64,000 nucleotides of DNA from Gemmatimonadota bacterium (GTDB lineage: Bacteria; Gemmatimonadota; Gemmatimonadetes; Longimicrobiales; Gaopeijiaceae). Below are positions 42,118 to 51,369 of this stretch, piece after piece; the first letter of the stretch is position 1; the number at the start of each line of letters is the position of its first letter. Location: the NCBI GenBank assembly GCA_022822445.1, contig JAJEBR010000054.1:1-64000 (forward strand). Reading direction: 5' to 3'. A program made the translations under genes and the position numbers. Under the pieces are notes generated by a model. That model was not told the origin of the DNA and did no database searches. It saw nothing but the letters and a program-made list of their open reading frames with translations.

Positions 42118-43370
42118 CGCAGCCGGGCCGCGCGGAGGGGCTGCGGCGCGGGGAGCGGGGTGGGGGGGTGGGGGCAGCGCCGGGAGTGGTGGCGGGCGCG
42201 GCGCCGGGGGCAGCGGAAGGAGCGCGGCCGGGGCCGCGGCAGCATTACGGGGATCCCGGGCGGGAGTACCGGGCAGCCGTGCAGGGGTGCGGGGTGGTGT
42301 GGCGGGGGGACCGGCGGCTGCTCAGGGTGTACGGGCGGGCGCCGGCGCAGATGCTGAACGGGATCCTGACGTGCCGGGTGCCGGAGCCGCCGGTGGGGTG
42401 TGGCGGGGGGGGCCGGGTGGGGATGGGCGGGGCGGGAGCGGAGCCGCGTGAGGGGGCGGCCGGGGCGGGGGGATCGAAGCCGGGTGAGGGGCTGGCCGGG
42501 GACGCCGTCTATGGGACGATCCTGACGGCCAGGGGCCGGATGGTCACCGATCTGACGGCCCTCTGGTTGGGGGCTGGCGGGGAGGAGGGGCTGGGGCTGA
42601 GTGTCGCCGCGTGTGGGGTGGAGGCCGTGTTGGGGCACTTCAACCGCTTCCTTCCCCCACGGATGGCCCGCGTCGAGGACCTCGGGGACCGGACGGGACT
42701 GCTCACCGTGCTGGGTCCGGAGGCGGGGGATGCGGTGGCGGCGGCCTTTGGTGCGGCGCCTGCGGAGGGGTTCGTGCTGCTGGGCGGCGGGCCGAGTGGT
42801 GGGCCGGATGCCGGCGGGGCGCACGGGGCGCTGGTCGCGAGGGCGGTCGAGCAGGTGGCGTCGTGGGACGTGTGGCTGCCGGCTGCCGGGATGGAGGCGG
42901 CCTGGGAGCGGTTGGGACAGGCCGGTGCCTTGCCGGTGGGCGAGGGCGTCTGGCATACGCTGCGTGTGGAGGCGGGGTATCCGGCGTTTGGGGCGGACAT
43001 GGACGAGTCGACGATTCCGGTGGAGGCGGGGCTGTTGGACCGGGCCTTCGACCACGGCAAGGGGTGCTATACGGGCCAGGAGGTGATCGTTCGGATCCGG
43101 CATCGCGGCCGTGTCAATTGGCATTTGCGCGCGCTGCGCTTCGGCGAGGCGGCGGCCGGGCCCGGTGACAAGCTCTTCGAGGCCGGGGGCGGGAAGGCAC
43201 GCGGGCGGGTGACATCGGTGGCGCAGTCGCCGCGGTTCGGACAGGCGATCGGGCTCGGGTACGTGCGGCGCGAGGTGGAACCGCCGGCGACGCTGCGGCT
43301 CGGGAGCGGGTCGGGTCCGGCGGTCGGCGTGGAGTTGGCGGAGCGGCAGTCCGTGGGCGACGGCCGATGA
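42114..43370 (+). CDS. ygfZ: YgfZ-family folate-binding protein
   Basis: Tetrahydrofolate-dependent factor that supports iron-sulfur enzyme maturation; related to the glycine cleavage T protein. The signature KGCYTGQEVIVRIRHRG with the conserved Cys is present near residue 317. The first 40 residues and residues 95-128 are Gly/Ala/Arg-rich insertions from a G-skewed coding strand. GTG start overlaps the upstream stop (GTGA) and its own stop overlaps the next start (ATGA). Total length 418 is longer than typical (about 330). Confidence 0.85.
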   Translation: MTQPGRAEGLRRGERGGGVGAAPGVVAGAAPGAAEGARPGPRQHYGDPGREYRAAVQGCGVVWRGDRRLLRVYGRAPAQMLNGILTCRVPEPPVGCGGGGRVGMGGAGAEPREGAAGAGGSKPGEGLAGDAVYGTILTARGRMVTDLTALWLGAGGEEGLGLSVAACGVEAVLGHFNRFLPPRMARVEDLGDRTGLLTVLGPEAGDAVAAAFGAAPAEGFVLLGGGPSGGPDAGGAHGALVARAVEQVASWDVWLPAAGMEAAWERLGQAGALPVGEGVWHTLRVEAGYPAFGADMDESTIPVEAGLLDRAFDHGKGCYTGQEVIVRIRHRGRVNWHLRALRFGEAAAGPGDKLFEAGGGKARGRVTSVAQSPRFGQAIGLGYVRREVEPPATLRLGSGSGPAVGVELAERQSVGDGR

Positions 43371-44560
43371 TCGAGGTCTTCCATCCGCTGCTCGCCCACC
43401 GCTGGGGTGGGGTGATCGTCGCGGTCTTCCTCGTGCTGGCCGGGATCTTCCTGCTGTCGTGGGTGCGGCGGTCGAAGTCGCCTCACCGGGGGTTGGGCAG
43501 GCTGCTCGCGTGGGTGGTGTGCGGTGGTGCGGGGCTCCTTCTCGCGGGCGCGCTGGTGTCGGTGGCGATGACGGCGTATCGGGGCTCGAGGCATCCGGCG
43601 CCGGGGGCGCTGATCGATGTCGGGGGCTACCGGATGCACATCCTCGCGGAGGGGGACGGCCGGGGCGGGCCGTCCGTGTTGTGGATTCCGGGGGCGCACA
43701 GCCAGGGGCTGGCGATGCATCACCTGCACGGCGCGCTGCGCGACGAGACGCGCTCCATCCTCTTCGACCGGCCGGGCACCGGGTGGAGCGATCCCGGGCC
43801 GTTTCCGCGCCGGACCTCGGTCGAGGCGGTCGAACTGGCGCGGCTGCTGGAGCGTGCCGACGAGAAGGGCCCGTTCATCGTGGTGGGACACTCCTACGGG
43901 GGACTGCTGGCGGCCAACTTCGCGCGGCGCTACCCGGAGCGAATTGCGGCAGTGGTGCTGCTGGATGCATCGCCTCCCGACGCGTTTGTCTACGCGCCGG
44001 CGTACGGGTCGGCCGCGCTGGGCGAGCTGGCCCGGCAGGCGGAGAGGGAGGGCCTCGCCAAGCTGGTCGGAGTGTGGCGTAACCGGGACGACGCAATAGC
44101 GGAATCGGACACGGAGATGGGCGAACTGCTCCGGCTTCAACGCAGCCAGCTGGCCGATGTCGGCGACGCCATGGCGGCGAACCGGGGGCGCCCGGCGACC
44201 TCCTTCGCGGAGGCGTCGATTTTCCGCGAATTCGGTGCGGGGACCGTCACGAAAACTGCCCCCGGCCTGGTCGTCTACGACGGCGAGCTGGGCGACCTGC
44301 CCGTCCTGGTTGTGATCCCGGGCGAGGGCGCGGCGGCGGTCGTGGATCCGCTCGGCCTGGACGAGGTCGCGGCCGCGCGCGCCCGGAACTTCTTCGAGCG
44401 GGCGCGGGTGCGCTACCTGGACGTGTCGAGCGACGCCCGGCTCGTCCACACGCCCCCCGGGACGGGCCACAACTTCCCGTACGAGACGCCGGAGTTCGTG
44501 GTGGAGTTGGTGCGCGAGCTGCTGGAGGAGCTGCGGGGGGAGGGGGCGGTCGCCAGGTAG
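43367..44560 (+). CDS. Membrane-anchored alpha/beta hydrolase
   Basis: A 397-residue hydrolase with two N-terminal membrane segments (GGVIVAVFLVLAGIFLLSWV and LLAWVVCGGAGLLLAGALV). The catalytic Ser176 lies in VVGHSYGGLLAANF, the oxyanion region in VLWIPGAHSQG, a likely acid near DLPVLVVIPG and the His in PGTGHNFPYETPE. The substrate is unknown. It is the last gene of the trio; the dyad element at 44588 lies 28 bases after its stop. Confidence 0.8.
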   Translation: MIEVFHPLLAHRWGGVIVAVFLVLAGIFLLSWVRRSKSPHRGLGRLLAWVVCGGAGLLLAGALVSVAMTAYRGSRHPAPGALIDVGGYRMHILAEGDGRGGPSVLWIPGAHSQGLAMHHLHGALRDETRSILFDRPGTGWSDPGPFPRRTSVEAVELARLLERADEKGPFIVVGHSYGGLLAANFARRYPERIAAVVLLDASPPDAFVYAPAYGSAALGELARQAEREGLAKLVGVWRNRDDAIAESDTEMGELLRLQRSQLADVGDAMAANRGRPATSFAEASIFREFGAGTVTKTAPGLVVYDGELGDLPVLVVIPGEGAAAVVDPLGLDEVAAARARNFFERARVRYLDVSSDARLVHTPPGTGHNFPYETPEFVVELVRELLEELRGEGAVAR

Positions 44561-44587
44561 CGGGGCGTCGGCGCTCATCAGTCGTGA

Positions 44588-44626
44588 CGTAAAGGCAACA
44601 TTACAAAATGTCATGTTGTCTTTACA
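44588..44626. repeat. Dispersed dyad element, copy A
   Basis: Arms GTAAAGGCAACAT and ATGTTGTCTTTAC (one mismatch) flank TACAAAATGTC, in the gap between two convergent genes. The same element, 30 of 38 bases identical, recurs at 62639-62677. It could serve as a bidirectional terminator here, though there is no T run. Confidence 0.65.
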
Positions 44627-44673
44627 TTCAGGTGGGACGCCCGCTCTCGCCGCTCGCGCGGCTCACCCACAGA

Positions 44674-47600
44674 CTACCGGCGCGCGCCGTCCACACCACC
44701 GATAAGGAGCCGTCTGACCTCCGGCAGCCCGTGCAGGTTCTTGTTGAGCCTGGCATGGTCCATCGGCGTTTTTCCCTCGTCGTCCACGGCATCCGGGTCG
44801 GCGCCCAGATCCAGCAGGGCCGGAAACGCACGCGGATTATGGCGGGCGGCGATGTGCAAAGCGGTCTGGCCCATCCGGTTGCGCAGCTCCAGGTCGGCCC
44901 CGGCGCGGACCAGTGCTACTAGGACGCCGGGCTTGTTGTTGTAGAGAGCTGCGAGGTGGAGGGGGGAACGGTGACCCCGATCACCGTAGTTGCGCAAACC
45001 GCTCCGCGAAACACCCGATATGAAGGGGGTTTCGGGGCGGAGTTCCGCGCGCTCCGCTTCCACTGTCGCCCCGGCCTCCGCCAGCACCGTTACAGTCTCC
45101 GCGGTCCCGTAAAGGGCGGCCATGTACATCGGCGTCAAACCCCGCAGGCTGGGGCCGAACGCGGGCCTTGCCCGTGCCTCCAGATCGGCGCCGGCCTCGA
45201 TCAGGACGGACAGCACGTCCGGGTTGGGGTTTTCGAGTGCGGCCACATGAAGCGGGGTTCTGCCGCCGCCGTCCCGCGCATCCACGTCGGCGCCTGCATC
45301 CAGCAGGACTCTTGCCACCTGGGGATTTCCATTCCTCGCGGCCGTGTGCAGGGCCGTCTCGTACCCGGAAACGCGGGCGTGGATGTCCGCACCCGCGTCC
45401 AGAAGGACGGCTACCGCACCGGGATCCCGGTTTCCGGCCGCAAGATGGAGCGGGGTCCTGTCCTCAACGCGACCGTGCGGGTTCGCGCCAGCTTCGAGCA
45501 ACGACCGGATCACCGCCGGTGTGCCGGTTGCTGCAGCTTTGTGCAGCGGGGTGCCGTCCCGTTCGTCAATCGAGGCGCCCGCCTGCAGAAGCGCGTGGAT
45601 GACGCCGGGGTCTCGCGCAGAAGCGGCGGCCAGTTGCAGAGCGGACTGCAAGGGGATTCCACCGCCCTGCCGCGTCACGGTCTCGATGCACTCGGCAACC
45701 GAATCGCCGATGGCCAGGGCAAAGTAGCTACGGGTACCAAAGTTCTCGCAGCTGGCGGGATCGGCAACCCGGGCCGAGTCGTTCCGCGCAGCAAGATCCG
45801 CTCCCAGCTCCAGCAGGCGAACCGCGGCGTTGGGGTTGTCCAGCGCCAGGTGCAGCGCAGTCTGACCGCTCTCCGCGCGGGCGTTGACGTCGGCGCCCGC
45901 TTCGACCAGCAAGGAGAGCATCTCCGGCACCGCGGGTACTTCCCTTCCCCACAGTGCTTCGGCGAGCGCGTGCAGCGGCGTTCGTCCCCCCCGGCCACTC
46001 GCGTCCGGGTCAGCCCCCGCCTGCAAGAGTGCGCGGGCGGCGGGCAGGGAGTAGGCCGGGTCCCCGCTCGAGAGTTCCGCACCCCAGTGCAGAGGCGTGA
46101 ACCCGTAGTCGTCCGTGGTGTTCACGTCGGCACCCGCGTCCAGCAATAGGGCCAGCACGTCGAGATCTCCTGCGGGAAGCCAGAAAATCAGGGGCTCACC
46201 ATATCGATTCGATACCATCAGACTGGTCCCGGCGGCGAGGCAGCCGGCAACGCTCTCCGCAGGGAACTTGAAGGGTGAGCGGAAATTGTCGTAGTCTCCG
46301 GCATTCCAATCACAGAGGAGGGTCCCGGGCCTGGTGCCACGGTCACTCTCTCCCGGTTCGGCCCCGGGTGACAGCGTATCGGCACCGGGGTCCGCGCGCC
46401 CGTCAACCAGCGCCACCGGGTCCGCCCCAAGTTCCACGAGCCGATCCACAACGGCGGAGCGGTCGGCCAGCCACGCCGACTCCGCCGGCGTCTCTCCGCG
46501 CCCATTCAGCGCATTTACGTCGGCCCCGGCGGCCACCAGCAACTCCACCACCGCGAAGGTGGCGCTGTCGGGCCAGCGTGTCGCACCCGCTGCCAGATGA
46601 AGCGGAGTGTCGCCCATACCGGTCGGCTGTGATGGGTCCGCCCCCGCCACCAGGAGTTCCACCACTCGGGCGACGCTCTCCGTGTGGCGGGTTATCGCCA
46701 GATGAAGGGGCGCGCGTCCGTCGCGGTTCAGGAGGCTCACGTCGGCTCCGGCCTCTACCAGCATCGGTATCACACCCGCGTGGTCGGAGAAGCCCGCCAC
46801 GGAATGAAGCGGAGAGTTGCCCCAGTTGTCGACGGACGCGGGATCGGCTCCTGCGTCCAGGAGCATTCGGTAGACCTCCGGGCCCCGGAGGAAAGCCGCA
46901 TGCAGCGCGGTCCAGCCAGTTTGGCTGCGAGCGTTGGAATCGGCGCCCTGCCGAAGGAACCTCCGCGCGAGTTGGACAGAAGCATCCCCCCACATCGGGC
47001 TGAACACCTCCTGGAGCAGAGCCGCGCCGTACTCCGGCCCACCCAGGTTGACGTCCAACCCCGCCTCCAACAGGGCGTCCACGATAGCGAGGCGATTCGC
47101 GCCGTTTCGTGGGACGTGCAGCGATGTCCCATGGACGTCTACCACATTCACGTCCGCGCCTGCCTCCAGCAGGACATTCACTATTGCCAGCTTTCCGTTT
47201 CGCGCCGCGACGTGCAACGGTGTGGTGCCGTCGTGGCCGGTCGCGTTGACGTCCGCCCGCCGCCTCAGGAGCATTGTCGCGACCGCGGTTCTCCCGGCTT
47301 GCGCCGCAGTGTGCAGGGGCGTGGTTCCGTCGCGGGCCCGGACATCGGTCTCCGCGCCGGCGCCCAGCAGCAGGGTGATTGCGGATGTGTCCCCAACGGC
47401 AACCGCGTTATGGAGTACGGTGTACCCGCCCGCGTCCCGTGCCTCCATATCGGCTCCCGCCGCCACGCACTGCGCGTAGTCCGCCAGGACGGGGGTGAAG
47501 GGTGGCACCATGGGCATGCCGTGCAGACTCTGCGGGACCGCCGCCACGGCAAAGCCCCGCCGGTGCCAGTTCCCGCAGTCGCCCGGACTGGCCGGCTCGC

Positions 47601-48240
47601 CCCGGTCGTTGAGTGCGGAGGGATCTGCACCGGACTCGAGCAGGACCGCGGCCACACCGTCCATCGACCGGCCCATGTCCCGGGTGAGCCAGTTGTACGT
47701 GGGGTCGCGCCAACTGATGTGGAGAGGCGTGTTGCCGCGTGAATCGCGTGCGTTGATATCGGCCCCGCCCTCCAGAAGGGCCTCGACCACGGGGCCTCCG
47801 CGAGCGCTGAGGGGTATCAGCAGCACTCTGGCGTCGGTCGCGTCGGGTTCCGTCGGCCGATGGATGTCCGCTGCATCGTGCAGGGGAGTGCGACCAAGCC
47901 AGTCCCGGGCGTCGATGTCGACCCCCACTGCGAGAAGATCCCGAATGGCGGATGCCTTCCAGGCCCGGGCCGCGTTGTGCAGCGGTGTCCTGCCGAGCTC
48001 GTCCACTCGCGCGCGGGGGTCTTCGCCCGCTTGAAGGCAGGCCGCGACCGTTTCCTCTTCCGCGAAGTAGAAGAACTCGTACGTTCCCCAGTACTGGCAG
48101 GGGTCGTCGGGCTCGGCGGTAACGGGTACGTCGGGAGGGGGGTCCTGGGCATGAGCGGGGGCGGCAAGGGCAAGAAGCAGCATGCCCCAGAGCGTGGCAC
48201 ATGCCGTAACCCGTGGCGAAAACCCTTCTGGCGCCTTCAT
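44674..48240 (-). CDS. Exported giant ankyrin-repeat protein
   Basis: A 1188-residue secreted protein. The signal peptide is TLWGMLLLALAAPAHAQ. I count about 23 ankyrin repeats, each with a G-x-TPLH-like turn (GRTPLHNAARAWKAS, GTTPLHVAARNGK, GQTALHIAARHN). Two longer breaks (about residues 200-240 and 620-665) start with a Cys-containing YWGTYEF/DWNAGDYDNF-like segment, suggesting three concatenated modules. Exported ankyrin proteins are known tools for manipulating eukaryotic hosts. Start at 48240 leaves AGGGGGT 6 bases upstream; ATG 48246 would have none. Confidence 0.88.
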   Translation of the reverse strand: MKAPEGFSPRVTACATLWGMLLLALAAPAHAQDPPPDVPVTAEPDDPCQYWGTYEFFYFAEEETVAACLQAGEDPRARVDELGRTPLHNAARAWKASAIRDLLAVGVDIDARDWLGRTPLHDAADIHRPTEPDATDARVLLIPLSARGGPVVEALLEGGADINARDSRGNTPLHISWRDPTYNWLTRDMGRSMDGVAAVLLESGADPSALNDRGEPASPGDCGNWHRRGFAVAAVPQSLHGMPMVPPFTPVLADYAQCVAAGADMEARDAGGYTVLHNAVAVGDTSAITLLLGAGAETDVRARDGTTPLHTAAQAGRTAVATMLLRRRADVNATGHDGTTPLHVAARNGKLAIVNVLLEAGADVNVVDVHGTSLHVPRNGANRLAIVDALLEAGLDVNLGGPEYGAALLQEVFSPMWGDASVQLARRFLRQGADSNARSQTGWTALHAAFLRGPEVYRMLLDAGADPASVDNWGNSPLHSVAGFSDHAGVIPMLVEAGADVSLLNRDGRAPLHLAITRHTESVARVVELLVAGADPSQPTGMGDTPLHLAAGATRWPDSATFAVVELLVAAGADVNALNGRGETPAESAWLADRSAVVDRLVELGADPVALVDGRADPGADTLSPGAEPGESDRGTRPGTLLCDWNAGDYDNFRSPFKFPAESVAGCLAAGTSLMVSNRYGEPLIFWLPAGDLDVLALLLDAGADVNTTDDYGFTPLHWGAELSSGDPAYSLPAARALLQAGADPDASGRGGRTPLHALAEALWGREVPAVPEMLSLLVEAGADVNARAESGQTALHLALDNPNAAVRLLELGADLAARNDSARVADPASCENFGTRSYFALAIGDSVAECIETVTRQGGGIPLQSALQLAAASARDPGVIHALLQAGASIDERDGTPLHKAAATGTPAVIRSLLEAGANPHGRVEDRTPLHLAAGNRDPGAVAVLLDAGADIHARVSGYETALHTAARNGNPQVARVLLDAGADVDARDGGGRTPLHVAALENPNPDVLSVLIEAGADLEARARPAFGPSLRGLTPMYMAALYGTAETVTVLAEAGATVEAERAELRPETPFISGVSRSGLRNYGDRGHRSPLHLAALYNNKPGVLVALVRAGADLELRNRMGQTALHIAARHNPRAFPALLDLGADPDAVDDEGKTPMDHARLNKNLHGLPEVRRLLIGGVDGARR

Positions 48241-48275
48241 CTGCATACCCCCTGCTGCGTCAGGCTTGCGAGCCT

Positions 48276-48308
48276 AATATACCGTTCCGTGCCGGATTGT
48301 TTGCAAAC
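48276..48308 (-). promoter_or_regulatory. Possible promoter/operator of the ankyrin gene
   Basis: The minus strand has TATATT at 48276-48281, about 36 bases before the start codon, and the 10-base palindrome GTTTGCAAAC at 48299-48308 over the -35 region. The palindrome may be a regulator site. Confidence 0.35.
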
Positions 48309-48393
48309 CCGGTCGCGGATGCAGGACGATGAGCTGGTCGTTCTCGTGACTCGTGTGTCCCGCCGGAAGGACGCCTATCGGTCGCGGTAGAGC

Positions 48394-48759
48394 TCACCCA
48401 CCGGGCGCGTCCTGCCGACGGTAGTGCAGCATCCGGGCCGCGTAGGCGAAGCCGAAAAAGTACCGGCGCAGTCCTTCAGCCGAGTCGGGCGGCACATCGG
48501 GGTCGAAGAAGAGCCGGCAGAATTCCTCGCGGGCTCGCAGAATCTCCTGGCAGCGGTGTCCGTGCCAGCGAGGGTCTTCAGCGGTGAGGTCGAAGAGCTC
48601 CAGCGCACGTTCCAACGCCCCCTCGAAACGCTTCGTCCGCCCTGCCAGGTGGGCGCGAATCGTGCGTTCCACCTCGCTTCCCACGTTGCCCAGCTGCTCG
48701 ACCAGCTCCAGACGAGCCCAGCCCCCGCCCGCGGCTCCCTTGTGAAGGGTGCGTGCCAT
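48394..48759 (-). CDS. Helical hypothetical protein paired with DUF5674
   Basis: A 121-residue all-helical protein. Characteristic segments are LELVEQLGNVGSEVERTIRA, RFEGALERALELFDLTAEDP and RRYFFGFAYAARMLHY. I recall this pattern from uncharacterised proteins encoded next to DUF5674 in diverse bacteria. The start at 48759 lies one base after the DUF5674 stop (TGACATG), so the two are co-translated. A toxin-antitoxin-like or nucleotide-binding pair is possible; no catalytic motif is visible. Confidence 0.65.
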   Translation of the reverse strand: MARTLHKGAAGGGWARLELVEQLGNVGSEVERTIRAHLAGRTKRFEGALERALELFDLTAEDPRWHGHRCQEILRAREEFCRLFFDPDVPPDSAEGLRRYFFGFAYAARMLHYRRQDAPGG

Positions 48760-48760
48760 G

Positions 48761-49123
48761 TCAGCTACCCTGCCCGGCCTCGACGAGCCGTTCGGCAATC
48801 GCCCGGATGCGGGCGCGCGTCCCCTCGTCGTCCACTCCACGGGACCGGTTCCCGTGCCGGGGACGGATGTTGATCATGGAATCGAACTCGATCCAGTCAT
48901 CGGCCTCCTCTTCCGGATAGAGGTTGATTCCCCAGAGGTCCTGTTGGCGTGAGCCGTCGGCAAGCAGGAGCGCCTCGTCGTCCGCGTGCAGATCGCCGCC
49001 CACAGCCATGACGCCTCGCGACACGTCCACCACGGCCTTGATCCAGTCGCCGAACTGGTCTTCCGCCCAACCTGCCAGCTCCGCGCGGGAGATCGGTGCC
49101 GAGACGATCCTTCCGTGAGTCAA
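48761..49123 (-). CDS. DUF5674-family protein
   Basis: A 120-residue protein matching DUF5674 as I know it: VSAPISRAELAGWAEDQFGD, IKAVVDVSRGVMAVGGDLHA, EALLLADGSRQQDLWGINLY and DWIEFDSMINIRPRHGNRSR, with strongly conserved polar residues in the last segment. TTG at 49123 was chosen because AGGAG lies 10 bases upstream and the family begins here; the frame extends to 49393 without family similarity. Function unknown; it is the first of a two-gene unit. Confidence 0.75.
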   Translation of the reverse strand: MTHGRIVSAPISRAELAGWAEDQFGDWIKAVVDVSRGVMAVGGDLHADDEALLLADGSRQQDLWGINLYPEEEADDWIEFDSMINIRPRHGNRSRGVDDEGTRARIRAIAERLVEAGQGS

Positions 49124-49241
49124 TTCCGGGGACTCCTGCCTGTGAGTGGGCCGACGGCTGCTGCGGCGCACAAAGTTGACCCCCGCGCCAGCCGTGCGAA
49201 AGTTGGGAACCCCCCCTCCACTCTCTTCGCCGAGCGCATCG

Positions 49242-51329
49242 ATGTACTCATTCGCAGTCAGGAACGCCTCGCTCGCCGCCGCCGCGGCCACCCTCGCCGC
49301 CCTCGCCGCCACCCCCACCCCCGCCGCCGCCCAGTCCCGCTTCGAGTCCATGGACGTCTTCCAGCTCGAGTACGCGGCGGACCCGCAGATCACCCTCGCC
49401 GGCGACCGGATCGTCTATGTCCGCACCTCGATGGACATCATGACGGACCGCAAGCGCTCGGAGCTGTGGGTCGTGAACCTGGGCGGGAGTGGACACCGGC
49501 GGCTGGCGGCGGGCAGCTCGCCGCGCTGGACCCGGGACGGCAGAAAGCTCGCCTACATCGCCGACGGACAGATCCAGGTGCGTTGGATGGACACCGGGGA
49601 GACTTCAACGCTGACCCAGCTGACCGAGTCCCCGAGCGGGATCAGCTGGTCGCCGGACGAGCGTTACATCGCCTTCAACATGCTGGTGCCGCATGCGCCG
49701 CCGAGCCTGGCCGCGTCTCCGAAACCGCCCGCCGGGGCCGAGTGGGCCGATCCGCCGATCATGGAGGACCGTTTCAAGAGCACCCAGGACGGCGTCGGGT
49801 ATCTCGACTTCGGCTACAGCCACATCTTCGTCGTCTCGGCCGACGGCGGAACGCCGATACAGGTCACTTCGGGCGACTTCAACCACTCTTCGGCAGCCGC
49901 ATGGACCTCTGACAGCCGCCATCTCGTCTTCTCGTCCAACCGCAATCCGGACTGGGAGCGGGACTTCCGCAACTCGGAGCTGTACATCGCCGCGGTGCCC
50001 GGGCTGGATGGAGGAACCGAGGGCGGCGCGCCCGAGGCGAACGCGGTGCCCGCCGGCGAGATCCGCGCCCTCACCGACAGGCCCGGGCCGGACCACAGCC
50101 CAGCCGTTTCGTGGGACGGGAGCCGGATCGCCTTCATCGGCTACGAGGACCGTACCCGCACCTACCAGGTCAGCCGACTCCAGGTCATGAACCTGGACGG
50201 CAGCGGCCACCGCGTGCTCACGGCCGACCTCGACCGCAGCGTCTCCAGCCCGTTGTGGGCCGTGGACGGCAGTGGCGTCTACTTCCAGTACGACGACGAA
50301 GGAAACACCAAGGTGGGGTTCGTTGCCATGGACGGCGAGATCAGCGTGATCGCGGAGAATGTGGGTGGCACTTCCTACGGGCGGCCATACGGGGGCGGCT
50401 CGTTCTCGGTCTCATCCGAAGGCTACGTTGCGTTCAACCGGACCCGCCCCGACATGCCGGGTGAGGTCGCGTGGACCAGCGGCGGCCAGGCGCACACGGT
50501 CACATCGCTCAACGCGGACCTGCTGGCCACCAGGACCCTCGGCGAGGTCGAGGAGATCTGGTGGGAGTCGTCCTTCGACGGCCGCCCGATCCAGGGCTGG
50601 GTCGTCAAGCCGCCGGACTTCGACCCGCGCCGCCGCTATCCGCTCGTTCTCGAAATCCACGGCGGCCCGATCTCGAACTACGGCGACAGGTTCTCGGCCG
50701 AGATCCAGCTTCTGGCGTCCGCGGGCTACGTCGTGCTGTACGCCAACCCGAGGGGAAGCACGAGCTACGGCGAAGAGTTCGGCGACCTCCTCTACCGCAA
50801 CTACCCCGGCGAGGACTACGACGACCTGATGTCCGGCGTCGACGCGGTGATCGCGCAGGGGTACATCGACGAGAACAACCTCTTCGTTACCGGCGGCAGC
50901 GCGGGCGGAATCATGACCGCGTGGATCGTCGGCAAGACGGACCGCTTCCGGGCCGCCGTCGCGCAGAAGCCCGTCGTCAACTGGATCAGCAAGACGCTCA
51001 CCGCCGACAACTGGTACGGCTACTATTTCAGCCGTTACGAGGGTCTGCCGTGGGAGAATCCGGACCCCTACTGGGAGTTCTCGCCGATCTCGCTGGCCGG
51101 AAACGTGAACACCCCAACCATGATCATCACCGGCGAGGAGGACCTGCGCACCCCGCTGTCGGAGTCCTACCAACTGTACCACGCGCTGAAGTTCCGCGGG
51201 ATCGACACGGCCGTGATCCGGCTCCCCGGCGCCTCGCACGACATGAGCCGCCGGCCCAGCCAGTTGATGGCGAAGATCGCGAATGTCGTGGCGTGGTTCG
51301 AGCGGTACCGGGTCGCAGGGGTAAGTTGA
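49242..51329 (+). CDS. Secreted S9-family prolyl oligopeptidase
   Basis: A 695-residue peptidase exported by the signal peptide NASLAAAAATLAALAATPTPAAA. Residues about 30-420 form a beta-propeller with Tol/WD40-like strands (SPRWTRDGRKLAYIADGQI, GISWSPDERYIAF). The hydrolase domain carries Ser553 in VTGGSAGGIMTAW, an Asp in ITGEEDLRTPLSE and His in PGASHDMSRRP, with EIHGGPISNYGD as the oxyanion segment. ATG at 49242 was chosen; in-frame GTG codons upstream are possible. It is divergent from the DUF5674 pair. Confidence 0.9.
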   Translation: MYSFAVRNASLAAAAATLAALAATPTPAAAQSRFESMDVFQLEYAADPQITLAGDRIVYVRTSMDIMTDRKRSELWVVNLGGSGHRRLAAGSSPRWTRDGRKLAYIADGQIQVRWMDTGETSTLTQLTESPSGISWSPDERYIAFNMLVPHAPPSLAASPKPPAGAEWADPPIMEDRFKSTQDGVGYLDFGYSHIFVVSADGGTPIQVTSGDFNHSSAAAWTSDSRHLVFSSNRNPDWERDFRNSELYIAAVPGLDGGTEGGAPEANAVPAGEIRALTDRPGPDHSPAVSWDGSRIAFIGYEDRTRTYQVSRLQVMNLDGSGHRVLTADLDRSVSSPLWAVDGSGVYFQYDDEGNTKVGFVAMDGEISVIAENVGGTSYGRPYGGGSFSVSSEGYVAFNRTRPDMPGEVAWTSGGQAHTVTSLNADLLATRTLGEVEEIWWESSFDGRPIQGWVVKPPDFDPRRRYPLVLEIHGGPISNYGDRFSAEIQLLASAGYVVLYANPRGSTSYGEEFGDLLYRNYPGEDYDDLMSGVDAVIAQGYIDENNLFVTGGSAGGIMTAWIVGKTDRFRAAVAQKPVVNWISKTLTADNWYGYYFSRYEGLPWENPDPYWEFSPISLAGNVNTPTMIITGEEDLRTPLSESYQLYHALKFRGIDTAVIRLPGASHDMSRRPSQLMAKIANVVAWFERYRVAGVS

Positions 51330-51369
51330 GGGGCGACAGCACCGGCAGGTATCAGCGGAGGGTCGAACG

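Noticed and set aside
43067-44614. Minus-strand frame of 515 codons opposite ygfZ and the hydrolase
   Set aside because: Antisense to two well-supported overlapping genes; no protein-like segments.
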